64,000 nucleotides of DNA from Polyodon spathula (Eukaryota > Chordata > Actinopteri > Acipenseriformes > Polyodontidae). Within the stretch, counting starts at the first letter, position 1. Every line of letters starts with the position of its first letter. The stretch covers positions 3,346,914-3,410,913 of the forward strand of contig NC_054572.1 in the NCBI RefSeq assembly GCF_017654505.1, read 5' to 3'. The notes beneath the pieces are model-generated. The model was given only the letters and a program-made list of their open reading frames with translations. It had not been told where the DNA came from and did no database searches. Of the stretch, positions 35,131 through 48,423 are shown piece by piece. A program made the position numbers and the translations under genes.

Positions 35131-37432
35131 GTTGTACCGCGTTCTACCGCCCTCCTTTATACCACCAGCTATTCTCTTTGAACAAATGTCACCACTATAA
35201 AATCAGTGCTATTTGGACCCGTTATATCGCCACCCCACTGTCCGCCACCTGCCAACTTCCCAAGTCAAGCAAACGTAAATATAAGCATTGTAGTTTCTCT
35301 CACTGTAGCGCCAGCGAAATAATCATTGCCAATTAAAACAACAAAGTTAAGCAGTTTACATGGCGAGTCGACCCTACGTTTAACACCAGAGCAAAAGAAA
35401 AAAAAAAAAAAACCTGCATGTGTGCATCTGAAAATAAGAAAGCAAAGTCAGCAAGACATCGCAAATGTTTTCTCACTTAAGTGAGGCATACTGTTAATTG
35501 AAGGACAATTAGAACTATTCTAATGGATAAAAACGTATGGCTTATCTTGATGGAATGGTTTGTTTAACCTGAAAAAGGCTTGGCACAGTCTAAAATAAGT
35601 GACTGTTATAAACCACAGTAAATGTTAAAACAAACAAACAAAAAGTACGGTAAGAGGTTTGTTTGTTTACGTGCAAGTGTTGCAGAAATGAAGGCTGACT
35701 TAAACTGCTTAAAAAAGAAAGCTGTTGAGCTTAAATTGCTTTGTGAAATAAACAGATGGCATCGTTTAATAAGAGAGTATTCAGCAGGCTTACAGTCATG
35801 CCACATACACTAAAGTTCAAATGACCAGTACAGTGTTTTTATGTAATTGTTGTTTGGGTGATTTGAAACTAAATGTTTTATTTATTTATTTATTTATTTT
35901 TTGTGTTTTTTTTTTTTTTTTTTAAAGTATAAACTGTTTCCCAAAAGTCACCATATATGTTTCATACAGATGGGGAAAGACAATAAAACGTCAAGGCATA
36001 CCTACTGTTGTATTGTACGTTTGTACTATTCTACCCAACTCCAGAGTGGACTGTTACCCCGACACTATTTGAGCCGGCAGTGCGCAGTCATTGGAACTAG
36101 CGCATCGCAATTATCGTACAGATATTCGTATATTCAGAAGAATTAGGGCTTTCGCCCAATTCAAATTTGATACTATGTGCTTATTGAATGTCCACCAAGA
36201 ATACATTTGCATCTAGCATGTTTCTAATTACCGATGCATTTCCATATGCTAATAGGACCGTATTAAAGGAACAGAAGAAAGGCAGTGTGCTGGACAGAGG
36301 TGAGTGCATGTTTCCACACTCGTCTGTTGGGCATGGGAATACACGATAAACATCACTATGATATGAACATATTAAATATGTTATGGAAACAAAACAAAAA
36401 AAAGAGCCTTATTGCTTGTATGTTTTATATGTTCCTCATATGTTCCTTGTATGTTTAATATGCTCCTCAGCGCGTCGCAGCAACGTGGTTATGAACTGGT
36501 CGAGGTGGCGGGACATGGCTAACTGGGTGATCCCCGCTGAATCACCTGCTACCTTCTGGAAGGTCCCGGTAGCTAGGATACACATACAGACTACCAACTG
36601 ATTCAGCACAAACTCATAGTAAGTTGTCTCCAGGCTGTTTTAAATTGTTCACCTTCAGCCTGGTTTGTTGTTTTTTTTTCCCCACTATAACATTTACTGG
36701 ATTTATGTATTACACACATCTGAGATGCACCACAATTCCTGTTGAGAGCTAGCTGCTTGCCCCAACTTCACCTTACTGTCAGCTTCATTGCAAACCTGCA
36801 TAATAGATGATAGGTCAGGACACTGATGCAGCAGTGCAGTACTTTTTCAGATTAAACCTTTTTATCCAGAATCGGCAAGAACGCTGGGGGTGGACCGCAG
36901 CTACTAACAGATCAAATACAGCCAAGTACAGCGCACTGCTTGACATACATGTGCGTAACACAAGCGTTCCAGATCACTAGACCATTAATTCATCCTTTCC
37001 ACTCTAACCATGTGGAAACAGACTAATGAGATGCTGCTGTATGGTGAGTTTCAACATGTTCAAATCTTTTTTTTTTCTGCCAATGAACAAGAATCTCAAG
37101 TTGCAAACTGAAATAAGGGATATATATTATAACAGTGCGACTGCACCATTATAAGTAAGAGTGGCTGGCAGAACCTTGTTTAAGCTCTGTTTTCTCTGCA
37201 TTTTCAAAATGGATCAGGGTGGCATTTAGTGTGCTCCGTGTCCATGTGATGGATAATTTTTTGTCCAAGTTCTGTGAAAACCAGTGCTGTAGTGTTTTAA
37301 GTTACAGAATTGCGAAAAAGTTGGCATTGACAAATTAGTAAAAGATGTTTTTTTGCGCTAAAATAACAAAAAAAATCTGAGTGTTTCATCCACATACTGT
37401 ATATGGCATTGTTGGGTTTGAGATTAATTAAG
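35131..37432. other. No firm gene; T- and A-rich runs
   Basis: Short homopolymers lie at about 35398-35413 (A) and 35910-35933 (T), with a TTTA run at about 35877-35899. The plus frame at 35622-35813 (63 codons) has a charged, helical-looking stretch but no identifiable domain. The plus frame at 36472-36600 follows a cag that could be a splice acceptor and is unusually Trp-rich (NWSRWRDMANW). Neither is supported as an exon. Confidence 0.4.
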
Positions 37433-38195
37433 AACATAAGAAAGTTTACAAACAAGAGGAGGCCATTCGGCCCATCTTGCTCGTTTAGTTGTTAGTAGCT
37501 TATTGATTCCAGAATCTCATCAAGCAGCTTCTAGAAGGATCTCAGGGTGTCGGCTTCAACAACAATACAGGGGAGTTGGTTCCAAACCCTCACAATTCTC
37601 TATGTAAAAAAACGTGCCTGGTGTTTTCTGTTCTGAATTCCCCTTTATCTAAACTCCATTTGTGACCCCTGGTCCTTGTTTCTTTTTCAGGTAGAAAAAG
37701 TCCCTTGGGTTGACATTGTTAATACCTTTTACAATTTTGAAGGCTTGAATCAGATCGCAGCATAGTCTTCTTTATTCAAGACTGAATAGATTAAATTCTT
37801 TAAGCCTGTCTGCATATGACATGCCTTTTAAATCAGAATTATTTCTGGTTACTCTTCTTTGCACTTTTTCTAGAGCAGCAATATCCTTTTTGTAGTGAGG
37901 TGACCAGAAATGAACACAATATTCTAGATGAGTTCTTACTAATGTATTGTAAAGTGTTAGCATTACTTCCCTTGATTTGAATTCAACACTTTTCACTATA
38001 TATCCAAGCATCTTGCTGGCCTTTATTATAGCTTCCCCACATTGTCTAGATGAAGACATTTCCGAGTCAACATAAACTCCTAGGTATTTTTCATAGCTTC
38101 CTTCTTCAATCTCAGTATCTCCCATATGATATTTATAATGCACATTTTTATTTCCTGCGTGCAGTACCTTCTCTATTAAATGTCATTCTGACAAG
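37433..38195 (-). pseudogene. CR1-type LINE, 5'-truncated 3' end
   Basis: Minus-strand frame 38143-37772 reads KYLGVYVDSEMSSSRQCGEA, ASKMLGYIVKSVEFKSREV, LYNTLVRTHLEYCVHFWSPH, YKKDIAALEKVQRRVTR and LKEFNLFSLE. This is the C-terminal part of a CR1-clade reverse transcriptase ORF. After an early stop the frame still shows the final CR1 motif (VVRIWNQLP-like: RIVRVWNQLP) near 37580, so the stop is secondary. The 3' non-coding tail ends at 37433 with the complement of aagaacataagaaagt. The coding start and all catalytic RT motifs are lost by 5' truncation. A deleted sister copy lies at 49769-49970. Confidence 0.9.
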
Positions 38196-38396
38196 GCTTT
38201 CCAGCACACACTGCTTTGCTGCTACAGTAGCTGGGTTCACTCTAGACAACATCTGTACAAAAGCATATCACAGCTTTCCCATACTGACTTCTACATTAAG
38301 AATTGCAATGACCTCACTCATCATTTACAGGCCACTGTCATTTCCATTGCTGATGATGTCATTTTAAACAATCTGTTACCAGAATATGATAGGAAA

Positions 38397-39020
38397 TGGC
38401 GTTGCAGTGACTCAGACCAGAAGAAAGCACAACAAAACCAAAGGTACGGTGCAGTGGCACGTGCGCAGTTTTATTTAAAGCAAACAAATAAAATATTTGA
38501 ACAAAAATAAACACTTGCTTGCAGAGCAGAAATAAAACAATTAAACAAAATCTCTAACACAAATGAATTAAGGTCCGGCTGGGCAGTAGCCTTCACGGAT
38601 CCTTATATTCTTTTAAATTTACTTTCTCCTCTCACTCCTCGCTCGCTCTCGTTCCTCCTCTGAACACCCACCCCGAGTGCAGAGAGCTGCAAGTATTTAT
38701 ACAGGTGACCATCTCCCGCTTAGCAACAAATTATTCACTTAACTAATTCGGGAGATGGCCACCTTCTGCACAAGTTTTATAATGTGGATGGGGCTTCCCA
38801 TCCACGCTGCAAAACAATAACAAAACTAAAAGCACAGCTACACGGTCATACAAAATAATAAACAAACAAAACACACTGCGGTTCACCGTCATCTATAAAC
38901 ACAAATATAAAACAATAAACAAATACAAAATAACAACACAGGGTCGGAGGGGGAGACCCCGTTCTAAAAATAAACAAACAATATGATTAAACAGCAGGGC
39001 TTTCCAACTGCCCTGCTACA
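38397..39020 (-). mobile_element. Solo LTR-like element
   Basis: On the minus strand it starts TGTAGCAGGG (39020) and ends near ...ACGCCA (38397), about 624 bp. TATAAATA lies at 38694-38701 and AATAAA at about 38471-38476. Arms at 38707-38718 and 38749-38760 form a 12-bp inverted repeat with one mismatch, 5 bases upstream of the TATA box. No matching target duplication was found at these edges, so the 3' boundary is approximate. No internal genes are attached. Confidence 0.7.
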
Positions 39021-39710
39021 CAGACTATTTTTTGTTTTCATTTTTTTTTTAAACACTTTGTTTTTAATGTTATTTTTCCATGTGACTATAGATTTACATT
39101 TTCAATCACTGTAGGTAATAGCAGTTTAGGTCAATGTTATCTTGTCGTTGGTCACCTGATAATATCATTATTCAAAATGTATCATTAAAACGAGTGTCAT
39201 TTCAAAGAGTTTGATATATTGGAAACATCTGATTCATTGTCTGTATGAAATAAAGCCACCTTGATCTTGTATGCTTTTGATGTCTCTTCAGCATGTTGGG
39301 TTACTCAACAGTTCTGATATAAACTCAGATGTTTAGGTCCTAGAAATTTGAATACAAAATAAACAAACACCTACCTCTCTTTTTGAGTACTAACAAAACA
39401 CAGAAACAGGAACCCAACTAACAAACAGGACAGCTAAGCTGTTTACCTGTTAAAAGCAAACAAAAACAAAACACACAGTTTTTAAACAAACAACACCAAT
39501 AGGCTTTATGCAGTATCTTTGTCTTTCAATATGCTTGAGCAGACTATCAAGAGGGTTTCTTCACACACAGCAGCCCAGAACAGCCTGGCTTCACGCTTCA
39601 CGCTGGCTTCAACAATTAATCAATAATGAAAACAAATTAGGGGTTTTCAGCCCATGTCCTTCGGGGAGGTGTAGTCCTGTGTTCCCCCCTCGGACTACAC
39701 TTCCTCACTA

Positions 39711-39712
<2 letters not shown>
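39021..39712. other. No gene seen
   Basis: Unique-looking sequence rich in A/C runs near 39350-39490. Confidence 0.5.

Positions 39713-39783
<71 letters not shown>
39713..39783. repeat. (TA)n microsatellite
   Basis: About 35 uninterrupted TA units. Confidence 0.97.
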
Positions 39784-39785
<2 letters not shown>

Positions 39786-39807
39786 AACAGCGTAGGCAAT
39801 TTGAGTT

Positions 39808-40084
39808 AAAAGTCAAAGCACAGTATCTGCAGGCATGTTTCGCCCTGTTTGAAGCTCATCAGTGCAGCACAGCTGGACGTTGACTTCTGAAAAGCTCAGG
39901 CGAGTAAATAAATACAAGTAGCTTTCAAGTTATAGGGAATGAAAGCAATGAACAGAGAACAATGGATAATCAGAAAAAATGCAAATTTCAGCATTACAGA
40001 GCCAATCAAATCGTGTGAAAGTCAGCTAAAGGTTTCTACATTCACAACGTTTTAAAAGTCAAAGTACAGCATCTGCAGATATGT
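39808..40084. repeat. 30-bp direct repeat flanking a 217-bp spacer
   Basis: Copies at 39808-39837 and 40055-40084 differ at only a few positions and share aaagtcaaag, acag, atctgcag. Both sit beside TA-rich microsatellites (39713-39783 and 40163-40217). The spacer begins ttcgccctgtttgaagctc. The arrangement may be one repeat unit with direct-repeat ends. Confidence 0.75.
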
Positions 40085-40141
40085 ATATATTGCCATAATG
40101 GGCTATTATTTCTAATCATAATCTATAATCTATAATTATTA

Positions 40142-40142
<1 letters not shown>

Positions 40143-40175
<33 letters not shown>

Positions 40176-40217
40176 TATATCAAATATATATATATTATAT
40201 ATATATTATATATATAT
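40143..40217. repeat. (CA)n-(TA)n microsatellite
   Basis: A short CA run (40143-40161) followed by broken TATA/TTATAT sequence. Confidence 0.95.
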
Positions 40218-40912
40218 CACCCAGTGCTTGGAAATTCTGGCCTGTGATTGGTTAAAACCTCATCCTAGGAGCAAAAATAGATTGAACTATTGCCTTAACA
40301 TCCTTACACCACCAGGCAATAGTCTCCCTCTGACATGTGATTGGTTCACATCACTGTCAGTCCTACCCCTTTTCAAATGAACACCCTCCACCTCTTCTCC
40401 AACAACATGATAAAATGGCTGAATGAAAAAACTGCAGAATGGCAATTCTGTTACTTAACAGAAAATGAATTACAAAACATACTACAAAAGAAAGAAAAAG
40501 TATAGTGCAGTATAAACTTTAAAAACCTTTGCTGTTATTTCATTATGTTATTTAGTTATTTATTTAAGCAGTATAAGCTTTATTTAAACAAAATAATGTA
40601 AAGCCATAAATAATTGTGAGCAAAATATTTGGCTAATCACACCCATAAAACCTATTTTGCTCCGGAAATGCTGGCGTGACCTGTTGCTCTGGTAGTAGTA
40701 GATTAATTAATTATATCTACAGCACTAAGATATCCATGACAAAAATGATTATGTTTTTTTTTCAAATACAAAATTGTACGATTTTGTCAAGGATGCCACA
40801 GAGGTCATGCAAATCGTGAAAATCGTGAATTTGAATTAAAGTCAGGAAATTTATGTAAAAACACATTTGTTAGACGCTTCCTTTATTTCATTAAAACATG
40901 CAGACATGTCAT
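40218..40912. other. No gene seen
   Basis: Unique-looking AT-rich sequence. Confidence 0.5.
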
Positions 40913-41635
<723 letters not shown>

Positions 41636-43179
41636 CAAAAAAAAAATATTAAACTTGTCAGAGGTCAAAAACAGTAGTCTTTATGTTATTGGTTTTTTTG
41701 TGCTATTTAAAAGCTCTTGTGTCACATTATTTGGTGACCTTTCCGTGATCTCTCCGTCAATTCTTGTTTTTTTTTCACCCGGGAAATGTAATAAAAATCA
41801 TAGCCTTATTTATGGCTTTACAGGATATAAAGTAATATTTACTATCCAACCAGGCCTCTCATTATTTTGACTGACTCATATATTAAATATGTACTGCTGA
41901 CTGGGAAAAAAATCATTCAGGTGTTATGCAATCCTTTCTTACCCTATATTTTGCTGATTAGAATGAATTCCTGCTGCCCAAGCGCCTCCTATTTCCTGAT
42001 CCTCTGTTCCACATGTCTGCTTCATTGACTATTGCAATGCAGTGAGAAGTTGAGCACTGCTTCAGTGTCAAGTTATGGAATCCCTAATAGTTCTATTTAT
42101 AGTGCAGGGTCCAGACAAGAAAAGAGGCTTATTTAAAGGTTTTGAGTTTTTTTGCTCTCTGAGAGTTTTACTGATGTCAGCCTGACAAATGGACTCCTGG
42201 GGCTGGTTTTACAAAACTTCGGTCATGAAATCTAGCCTAGCAGCACAGCTAACTGTATTAGCTGTAATCTGACACTGATATTTAGCAAATGCAGCTGCTG
42301 TAAACGTGCGTTCCAATAATCATAGCAACCTTTAGGTATTTGCTGTTCAAATACACTGGAAATATTTAGTATACTTTTACATTTATCACAGAAAAATGCC
42401 AGAATAAGGGCGCAATGATGCAATGATCACTTATGTTTTATTTATGCTTACATATTACCAGTAAATCCGGGTGATCACGAAGCGTATTTATGATAAAACT
42501 CTCAAAATTTAATACATAAAATAAAGGAATTGCAGTTTCAGAATAATATATGGTTACTGCATGAACAATTATATTTAATTGTCTATCAGTGGATCCAGTC
42601 CGTCTGCAAAATCCGATTCTTCAGCAGAATCACAGCCAGGGTCACTGGAACTCGGGGTGCTGGGGGTGTGGGAGCACCCCCAGGATTGAAGTGCTGTGCA
42701 CCTGCTTCCATCCTATACAGGTTGTTTATAATTGTTCCTAATTAAAAAGCTGATTTTAGTCAATAGTTGTGAACCACAATCAGCCCAGTAAAAACACGCT
42801 GTGCTTTTGGTGCTGCGTCAAGGAGCTTCTGTTGGTACGCCTCCAGTAAAAGGGGGTGACTGTGTTCACTGGTGAAGGTAGCAGATTTCCACTCCCTCTA
42901 GGTGGAGTTCTGCTCCCAGTGGACACTAACCTGCCTAGTATATTTATGTCTGTAACTATTGTTTTGAGGCTCGAAGAACACCTGTCGAGACCTGTAGTTT
43001 TACCAGCAGCTTTGTTGCTCAAAATTCTTCCTGCTGAGACCTGTAACTCTGCTGACAGTAATGTCCTGTGAAAGCATCCTGTACTGTCTTTGGATTTGCT
43101 TTGTTCCTGAATAAAACTCTTTTAATTGAAAATTACCTGAAGAGACTTATTCCTGTTAAGAGAAAATTAACCTTACATG
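41636..43179. other. No gene seen; short perfect hairpin at 42660-42683
   Basis: Arms ctgggggtg (42660-42668) and cacccccag (42675-42683) pair perfectly around six bases. The surrounding sequence resembles an old dispersed vertebrate repeat I cannot name with confidence. Otherwise unique-looking. Confidence 0.5.
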
Positions 43180-45890
43180 TGAATCCAGTTATTCCACCTC
43201 TCATTTTACTGGTCCTGTTCAGGGTTTGTTTCAGAGCCATGTCAGTCCAACTTTGATTGAATTTCTGATTAGAATGAGAAACAGGGTGGTTGCCCAGCTA
43301 CAACTGATGATAACCCTGAGGTGCAGTCTATGGAAGAAGATTCATGTCTGCAACATAAACCTTTGCCCAACATGCATCATGTGTGTGGGCAGCATATCTG
43401 TAACAGATACCAGATGAAGCTTCCATAATCCATGGGATGTTGACCATATCAAGGTATCTGTTCCAGAATGCTAATGTCCTGGATATCATACTGCCCTGGC
43501 TTTGAAACGTATTGAGAAGCTGCTGAACCTCTTTGAGTCTATCAGTCAATGATTCTGTGATCTGTTGCAACTCATCATCAGTTTCTACACAGACCATGTA
43601 TTGTAGCTCATCAAGAATGGCATTCTCGTCAGATTCAATGATTATAAACGTTGCCACTATGCAGAGATTCAGCTGTGCGACTTCCATACACTCCATAATC
43701 TACAAACAAGACCTCCAGTCCACTCTCTTCAACATATAGGCAAGGAATGTCATGGCAGTGTGCATTCCTCCTAGTCGCAAAACTGAATCTGCAAACTCTT
43801 GAATTTCCTTTGCGTTACAGAAGATTGCATCATCAAAAGTGATGACTGCATTATTTTGGTTATTGTCTGAAAGTTTATCATAACAGTATATACTGCACTG
43901 TATTCAGATGGAGATGCAGACAGCATGGGGCAGTAACCTATCTGAAAGTGGACATTTTGGCATTAAAGCTTTTCAATACAGGAACGGCTTGTGAAGTTAG
44001 TTTGCAATGTTTTGTAAAATGTCTATTTCAAATAACTTCACTGGACAAAGACGCACAATCATCCAGGTTAAATCGACAAGTAAAGCATGTTCACTGTAGG
44101 ATGACCCTATGGAACCATTCCTTGTGAATTGTTGCCTTTTGGTGGGCAAAGTGGGTGATTTCCATAAGCAGAGAAATTTGCCACTTCGTAAACACCTGGG
44201 TTTACATTAAGAGATTTTTTACGCTGTTGCACAGAACCAAAATTTTCCAGGTGGGCTATAGAACTTACACTGGATGCACGGCCTCCCTTGCGCTGGTACA
44301 GCAGATAGAACTTACACTGCATGCACTGCTTCCCTTGTGCTGGTACAGCAGATAGAACTTACACTGGATGCACTTTCTCCCTTGCGCTAGTACAGCAGAT
44401 TGAACTTACACTGGATGCACCGCCTCCCTTGAGCCTCCACTATTCTGGTGTGATGAGTTGTATACTTGCCATCTAAAGTTTCTTCATTTATGTCAACATT
44501 GTCAGCTGCAGCTTGTGAAAAAAATACCTGGCTTAATGTTGGACGGAATGAAAGTTTCTTCCTGGTTGTGGCTTTCAATCAGGCAATCAGCAATTACAGT
44601 TTCTGAAACAGTGCAACCAAGACGATAAAGCAAGGAAATAGGTTTTTGAGCCAGTCATGCTGTGTAGAGCTCCAGCTAGCCCTATGTGCTTTGGTGTCTG
44701 TGCCCCACATACATTGAAGATGATGTCCTGGCCAACAGAAAGGATGACCGGATGTGTAGATTCACTGGTGGCATTAATACAGCCTGAAGTTACTGCTTCT
44801 TTTCCACTTCAGGAACATATACAGACTTGAGGTAACATGTCTGCAGCTTGATCGCTTGTTGTCTGACTTGAAGGGATATGGGATGGCTTAAGCCTTCAAC
44901 TCTTTGCAGATCAGCTTTTATAATCTGAGCTGCATGATAGAGTGTACAACTAGGTTCCATGTACAGGTTGTCATTCAACTTTTGTTTCAAATTATCAGCT
45001 ACATCTACGGAATTATTTAGTATGATGGCACTGCTAACAATTAGTGTCTTATTGCTGTTGTGGGCTTGCACAAATAAAGTTTGGTCACCATAGTCAATTT
45101 CAAGCCACTGTATTAGCTTATCACTTCAGTAGTTATGAATGTTAGGAACCCTATCACCAGCCAGCTCCTTATACTGCCTAAGCAATGCAGCTAATCCAAA
45201 GGGACGGTACTTCACAAGATCAAAGTGAATATGTTTTACTAGCTCCTCAAATGCCTGCATATATAGACACATGTCTGTCTTCCTGCTGACAAGCTCTGAA
45301 GTTGTAGTTGTCACAACAAGACTTATGATACTTTGCATTAGCAGCAATAAGATCAGATATAGAAGACCGATTCAAAAGCATGGCATGGTCTTTCAGGTTC
45401 TTTGTTGCACTTGTAAGAGAGGTTTCACTGTTTTTACTTTGGACAGCTATGAGATGTTTGTTTCTTTGCAACTCATCGTTTGACAGATAAAGCACCTCTT
45501 CCAATCAAGATGTGATGTTGAATAGCAGGTGGCTCTTACTTCATGAGACTCTAGATCAGGAGCACAAGGGGCAGAAACAATATTTTCCATATTTTAGTGG
45601 CCTTGTTCTTTACCAGTCGTTCAGGTAATGTTTTATTTGTATATGTTTTATAGCAATTTTCATGCCACAAGATCGCTGTGGATTCATCAGGGTCAGTAGT
45701 AATCCAGTCTGAAAGTGCATCTTTTTAGACGTTTGTAGCTTCGCAAAATGTCTTACACCTTCTGACTTAGCCTGTCTTAAATGTTCATTGGTGTTGGACT
45801 GACATAATGCACACCTGGACCAATCTTTGGTGAAACACAGCTGCTTTCTGGTTGGAAGAAGCTTCAAGGGACTACCTTTATCCATAGTTT
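43180..45890 (-). pseudogene. Decayed copy of an uncharacterised multicopy gene family
   Basis: Ordered minus-strand fragments form one broken protein: DWSRCALCQ (CxxC, near 45805); DWKRCFICQ (second CxxC, near 45490); LIAANAKYHKSCCDNY (near 45320); FEELVKHIHFDL...LLRQYKEL; SCTLYHAAQIIKADL (near 44940); ISLLYRLGCTVSETV; ADNVDINEETLDGKYTTHHT (44449-44511); ITFDDAIF; VLRLGGMHTAMTFL (near 43775); RTLAFWNRYLDMV (near 43455); KVYVADMNLLP (43328 on); LNRTSKMRGGITGFT (near 43190). From memory, this motif order matches large predicted proteins repeated many times in fish and cnidarian genomes. Their function and mobility are unknown to me. Paired Cys motifs plus YHxxC suggest zinc-binding modules. 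At least four frameshifts, several stops, an internal loss after YLDMV and a 47-bp tandem array break it. No introns or terminal repeats were recognised. Confidence 0.85.
44259..44437. repeat. 47-bp tandem repeat, 4 copies, inside the pseudogene
   Basis: Units start at 44259, 44306, 44353 and 44400, each beginning tagaacttacactg or ttgaacttacactg. The array lies directly after the TTHHT motif in coding order. As 47 is not a multiple of three, each added unit shifts the frame. Confidence 0.95.
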
Positions 45891-48306
45891 AGTGTTGCTT
45901 TTCCTTTAGTTCTCAAGAACACAATCCATCTACAACTGACACCCTGCTGCTCTCAGAATTCTCACAATTCAAATGCAACATTCCATAGCTGGTGATTCCC
46001 AGAATACAGAAATTATTTTCTGTGCACATATCTATCAATTTCATTTTGAAAAAACAATTTAATACAACTCCTATTACGTGCATGGTTTGTAAACAATGCA
46101 ATGGTAACCTTAAAAAAAAAATCAAGAAGAAAACAACATTTTATTAATTACAAACAAAATAATACACGATTTATGAATTTCTGACATGTAGTATTTACAG
46201 AACACTGGCTACTATTGTTCTGCTCACTCTATTAAATGAGATAAATTTTGGAAAAATTTCTGTACCTGTTTCTTTAAAAAGGGTCACAGCTCAGTCCTGC
46301 CACTGACACCCTGCCTCATTTCGACCCCTAAGAGTCCCTGTATCTGGCTAACAGAGACAATTCCTCCTGGGGGCAAAAAAGAGTTGAAATCTTGACTTGT
46401 GCACCACACCTTTGTGATAGAACCCTCTGTTCAGTGTGTAACCGTGTAACACAAAATGATTGATCACATTCTTACTGTTTTGGGGAAACTTCTTGTAGAC
46501 AATTGGTTTAGATAGTGGCTTCTAGCTCCTGTACACTTTGTTTTTAAACTGTCCAGGTATTTTACAATAGACCTCCGGGAGGAGTGCCCATTTAGTTTCT
46601 GTAACTGGAATTCAGTGTTGAGTAGTAGAGTTGCTGAGGGAAGAATCCAACCATCAGACCATCTCTCAATCTTTATTTCAGTTCTTAGCACGAGTAATGA
46701 TGCGTCCTGCATCCCTTCACACCCTTGATTCTCAGTCAGCAGAATATGGCTGTCTTGCAATTTTCCAATCACTGTCTTGGCCATCACACTGCTCAGGCCA
46801 CGAGAACTAACTCTGACCCTCATCAGAGCTTCCTTCATTTCTCTTACCAACCTCTGACATCCCATTTATCCAAGCCACTGCAGCCTTGCATTCTTGCAGC
46901 TGCGTTCCAACTCACAATCCAATCATTCAAGCACATTCTTACCCTACTGTACAGTAGTACCGACCATACTTTCAACCACGCTTCAGTCATTAAAGCTGCT
47001 TTAGAACCCGGAGACCCAGCAAGCAGTGCTGCTTTTAAGTTGAGCGTTACTTTTCAGTTTTAAGCATTCGACACCCCAGTTTGTAGAACTAATTTCATCA
47101 CAGAGAATGGTTTATGATCACTCATCATTACTTGTATTTGTTTACTTTGATCATGTTCCTAACACCCTAACAATACACCTTCCTTGCTGAAGAATAAGCA
47201 ATCACAAAGTTTTTTTTTTCATAGTACTTGCTTCTCTAATTACCATTTTTACATCTCTGAAAAAGTTCTCAATTACACACATACATTTATTTGATTTCCC
47301 AGTTGGAAACAATTTCAAAGCTGTTTTTTTTATTGGGCTTATTCTTTCTGTTTTTCTAGACAAGTATTTAATAATTTGCATTCAGTTATGATCCAGACTC
47401 CATCACCTATTACTCATGTGTATAGTTTTCACATTATCGAGTCGCTGTTGTTAATTAACAAAACACATTGCCTTGCCAATAATCTCATGAAGTATTATTT
47501 CTTCTTAGCAGCATTAGGGAAGATAACACTGTTTCAGAAGCTCTGCACATCACCATGACAAAGTTTGTCAAAGTTAGCAATCATTCTGTGCCATCACATA
47601 ACAATGTAAAAGAGTGTGAAGGCTTCATCTGGTTGGTAAGCATCTTTTTGGATGACCTGCATGAAGGAGATATGCTTCCAATCCTTGGTCCTTTACCTGC
47701 ATGTCACTATTCCACATTAGACATTCTGCACCATATGTGCATTTTGCAGAATGTGTTTAGAATTCAAGTACATCCAGCGACTATGGTAATTAAAACCATA
47801 AGTAAAAGTTAAATGGTGTTACTGTATTAGCAACAAAGCATCACCCACAAGACTGCTTAAGAGAAAAAAGCAACTGAGCTGCATGGAACGCTGTTAGATT
47901 TCAGCCTTGTAATGACTTATTATTATCATTATAATGTCAGGTACGAGAGAAAGAAAAATCAGAATTAGGCAGCTTTAGCTTAAGGATCATAAAACATCTA
48001 TAAATATGCTATTGAACTCTATGATGAGTATTAAAATGGAGTAACACATTTATTTCTAATGACACGTTACTATTGTAAATGCCCATGTCATTTTATAAAC
48101 TAACATCGAGGCTTCTTATAAATACCTTACATGTTTATAACCCTGTATTTCTATATATTCTTCATCTAATATAGTTCATTACACCCTTTATAACATATTT
48201 CTAGAGCCATCATTGACAGCTTAATATGGTACGTTGTGATGCCATGTTACAAAGTCATTATACGGTTTCTTTCAAATTGCTCTGTTGCATTTCTTATAGC
48301 ACAGTA
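45891..48306. other. No firm gene; 133-codon frame at 46464-46865
   Basis: The minus frame at 46464-46865 has mixed, protein-like composition (MKEALMRVRVSSRGLSSVMA at its start) but no motif I recognise. It lies upstream of the pseudogene on the same strand and could be an extra fragment of a repeat. The plus frame at 47555-47812 is likewise unidentified. Confidence 0.35.
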
Positions 48307-48307
48307 T

Positions 48308-48390
<83 letters not shown>

Positions 48391-48391
48391 C

Positions 48392-48420
<29 letters not shown>
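48307..48420. repeat. (GT)n-(TA)n-(C)n-(CA)n compound repeat
   Basis: GT (48307-48323), TA (48324-48387), a C run (about 48390-48408), then CA to 48420. Four simple motifs abut within about 114 bp. Confidence 0.95.
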
Positions 48421-48423
<3 letters not shown>

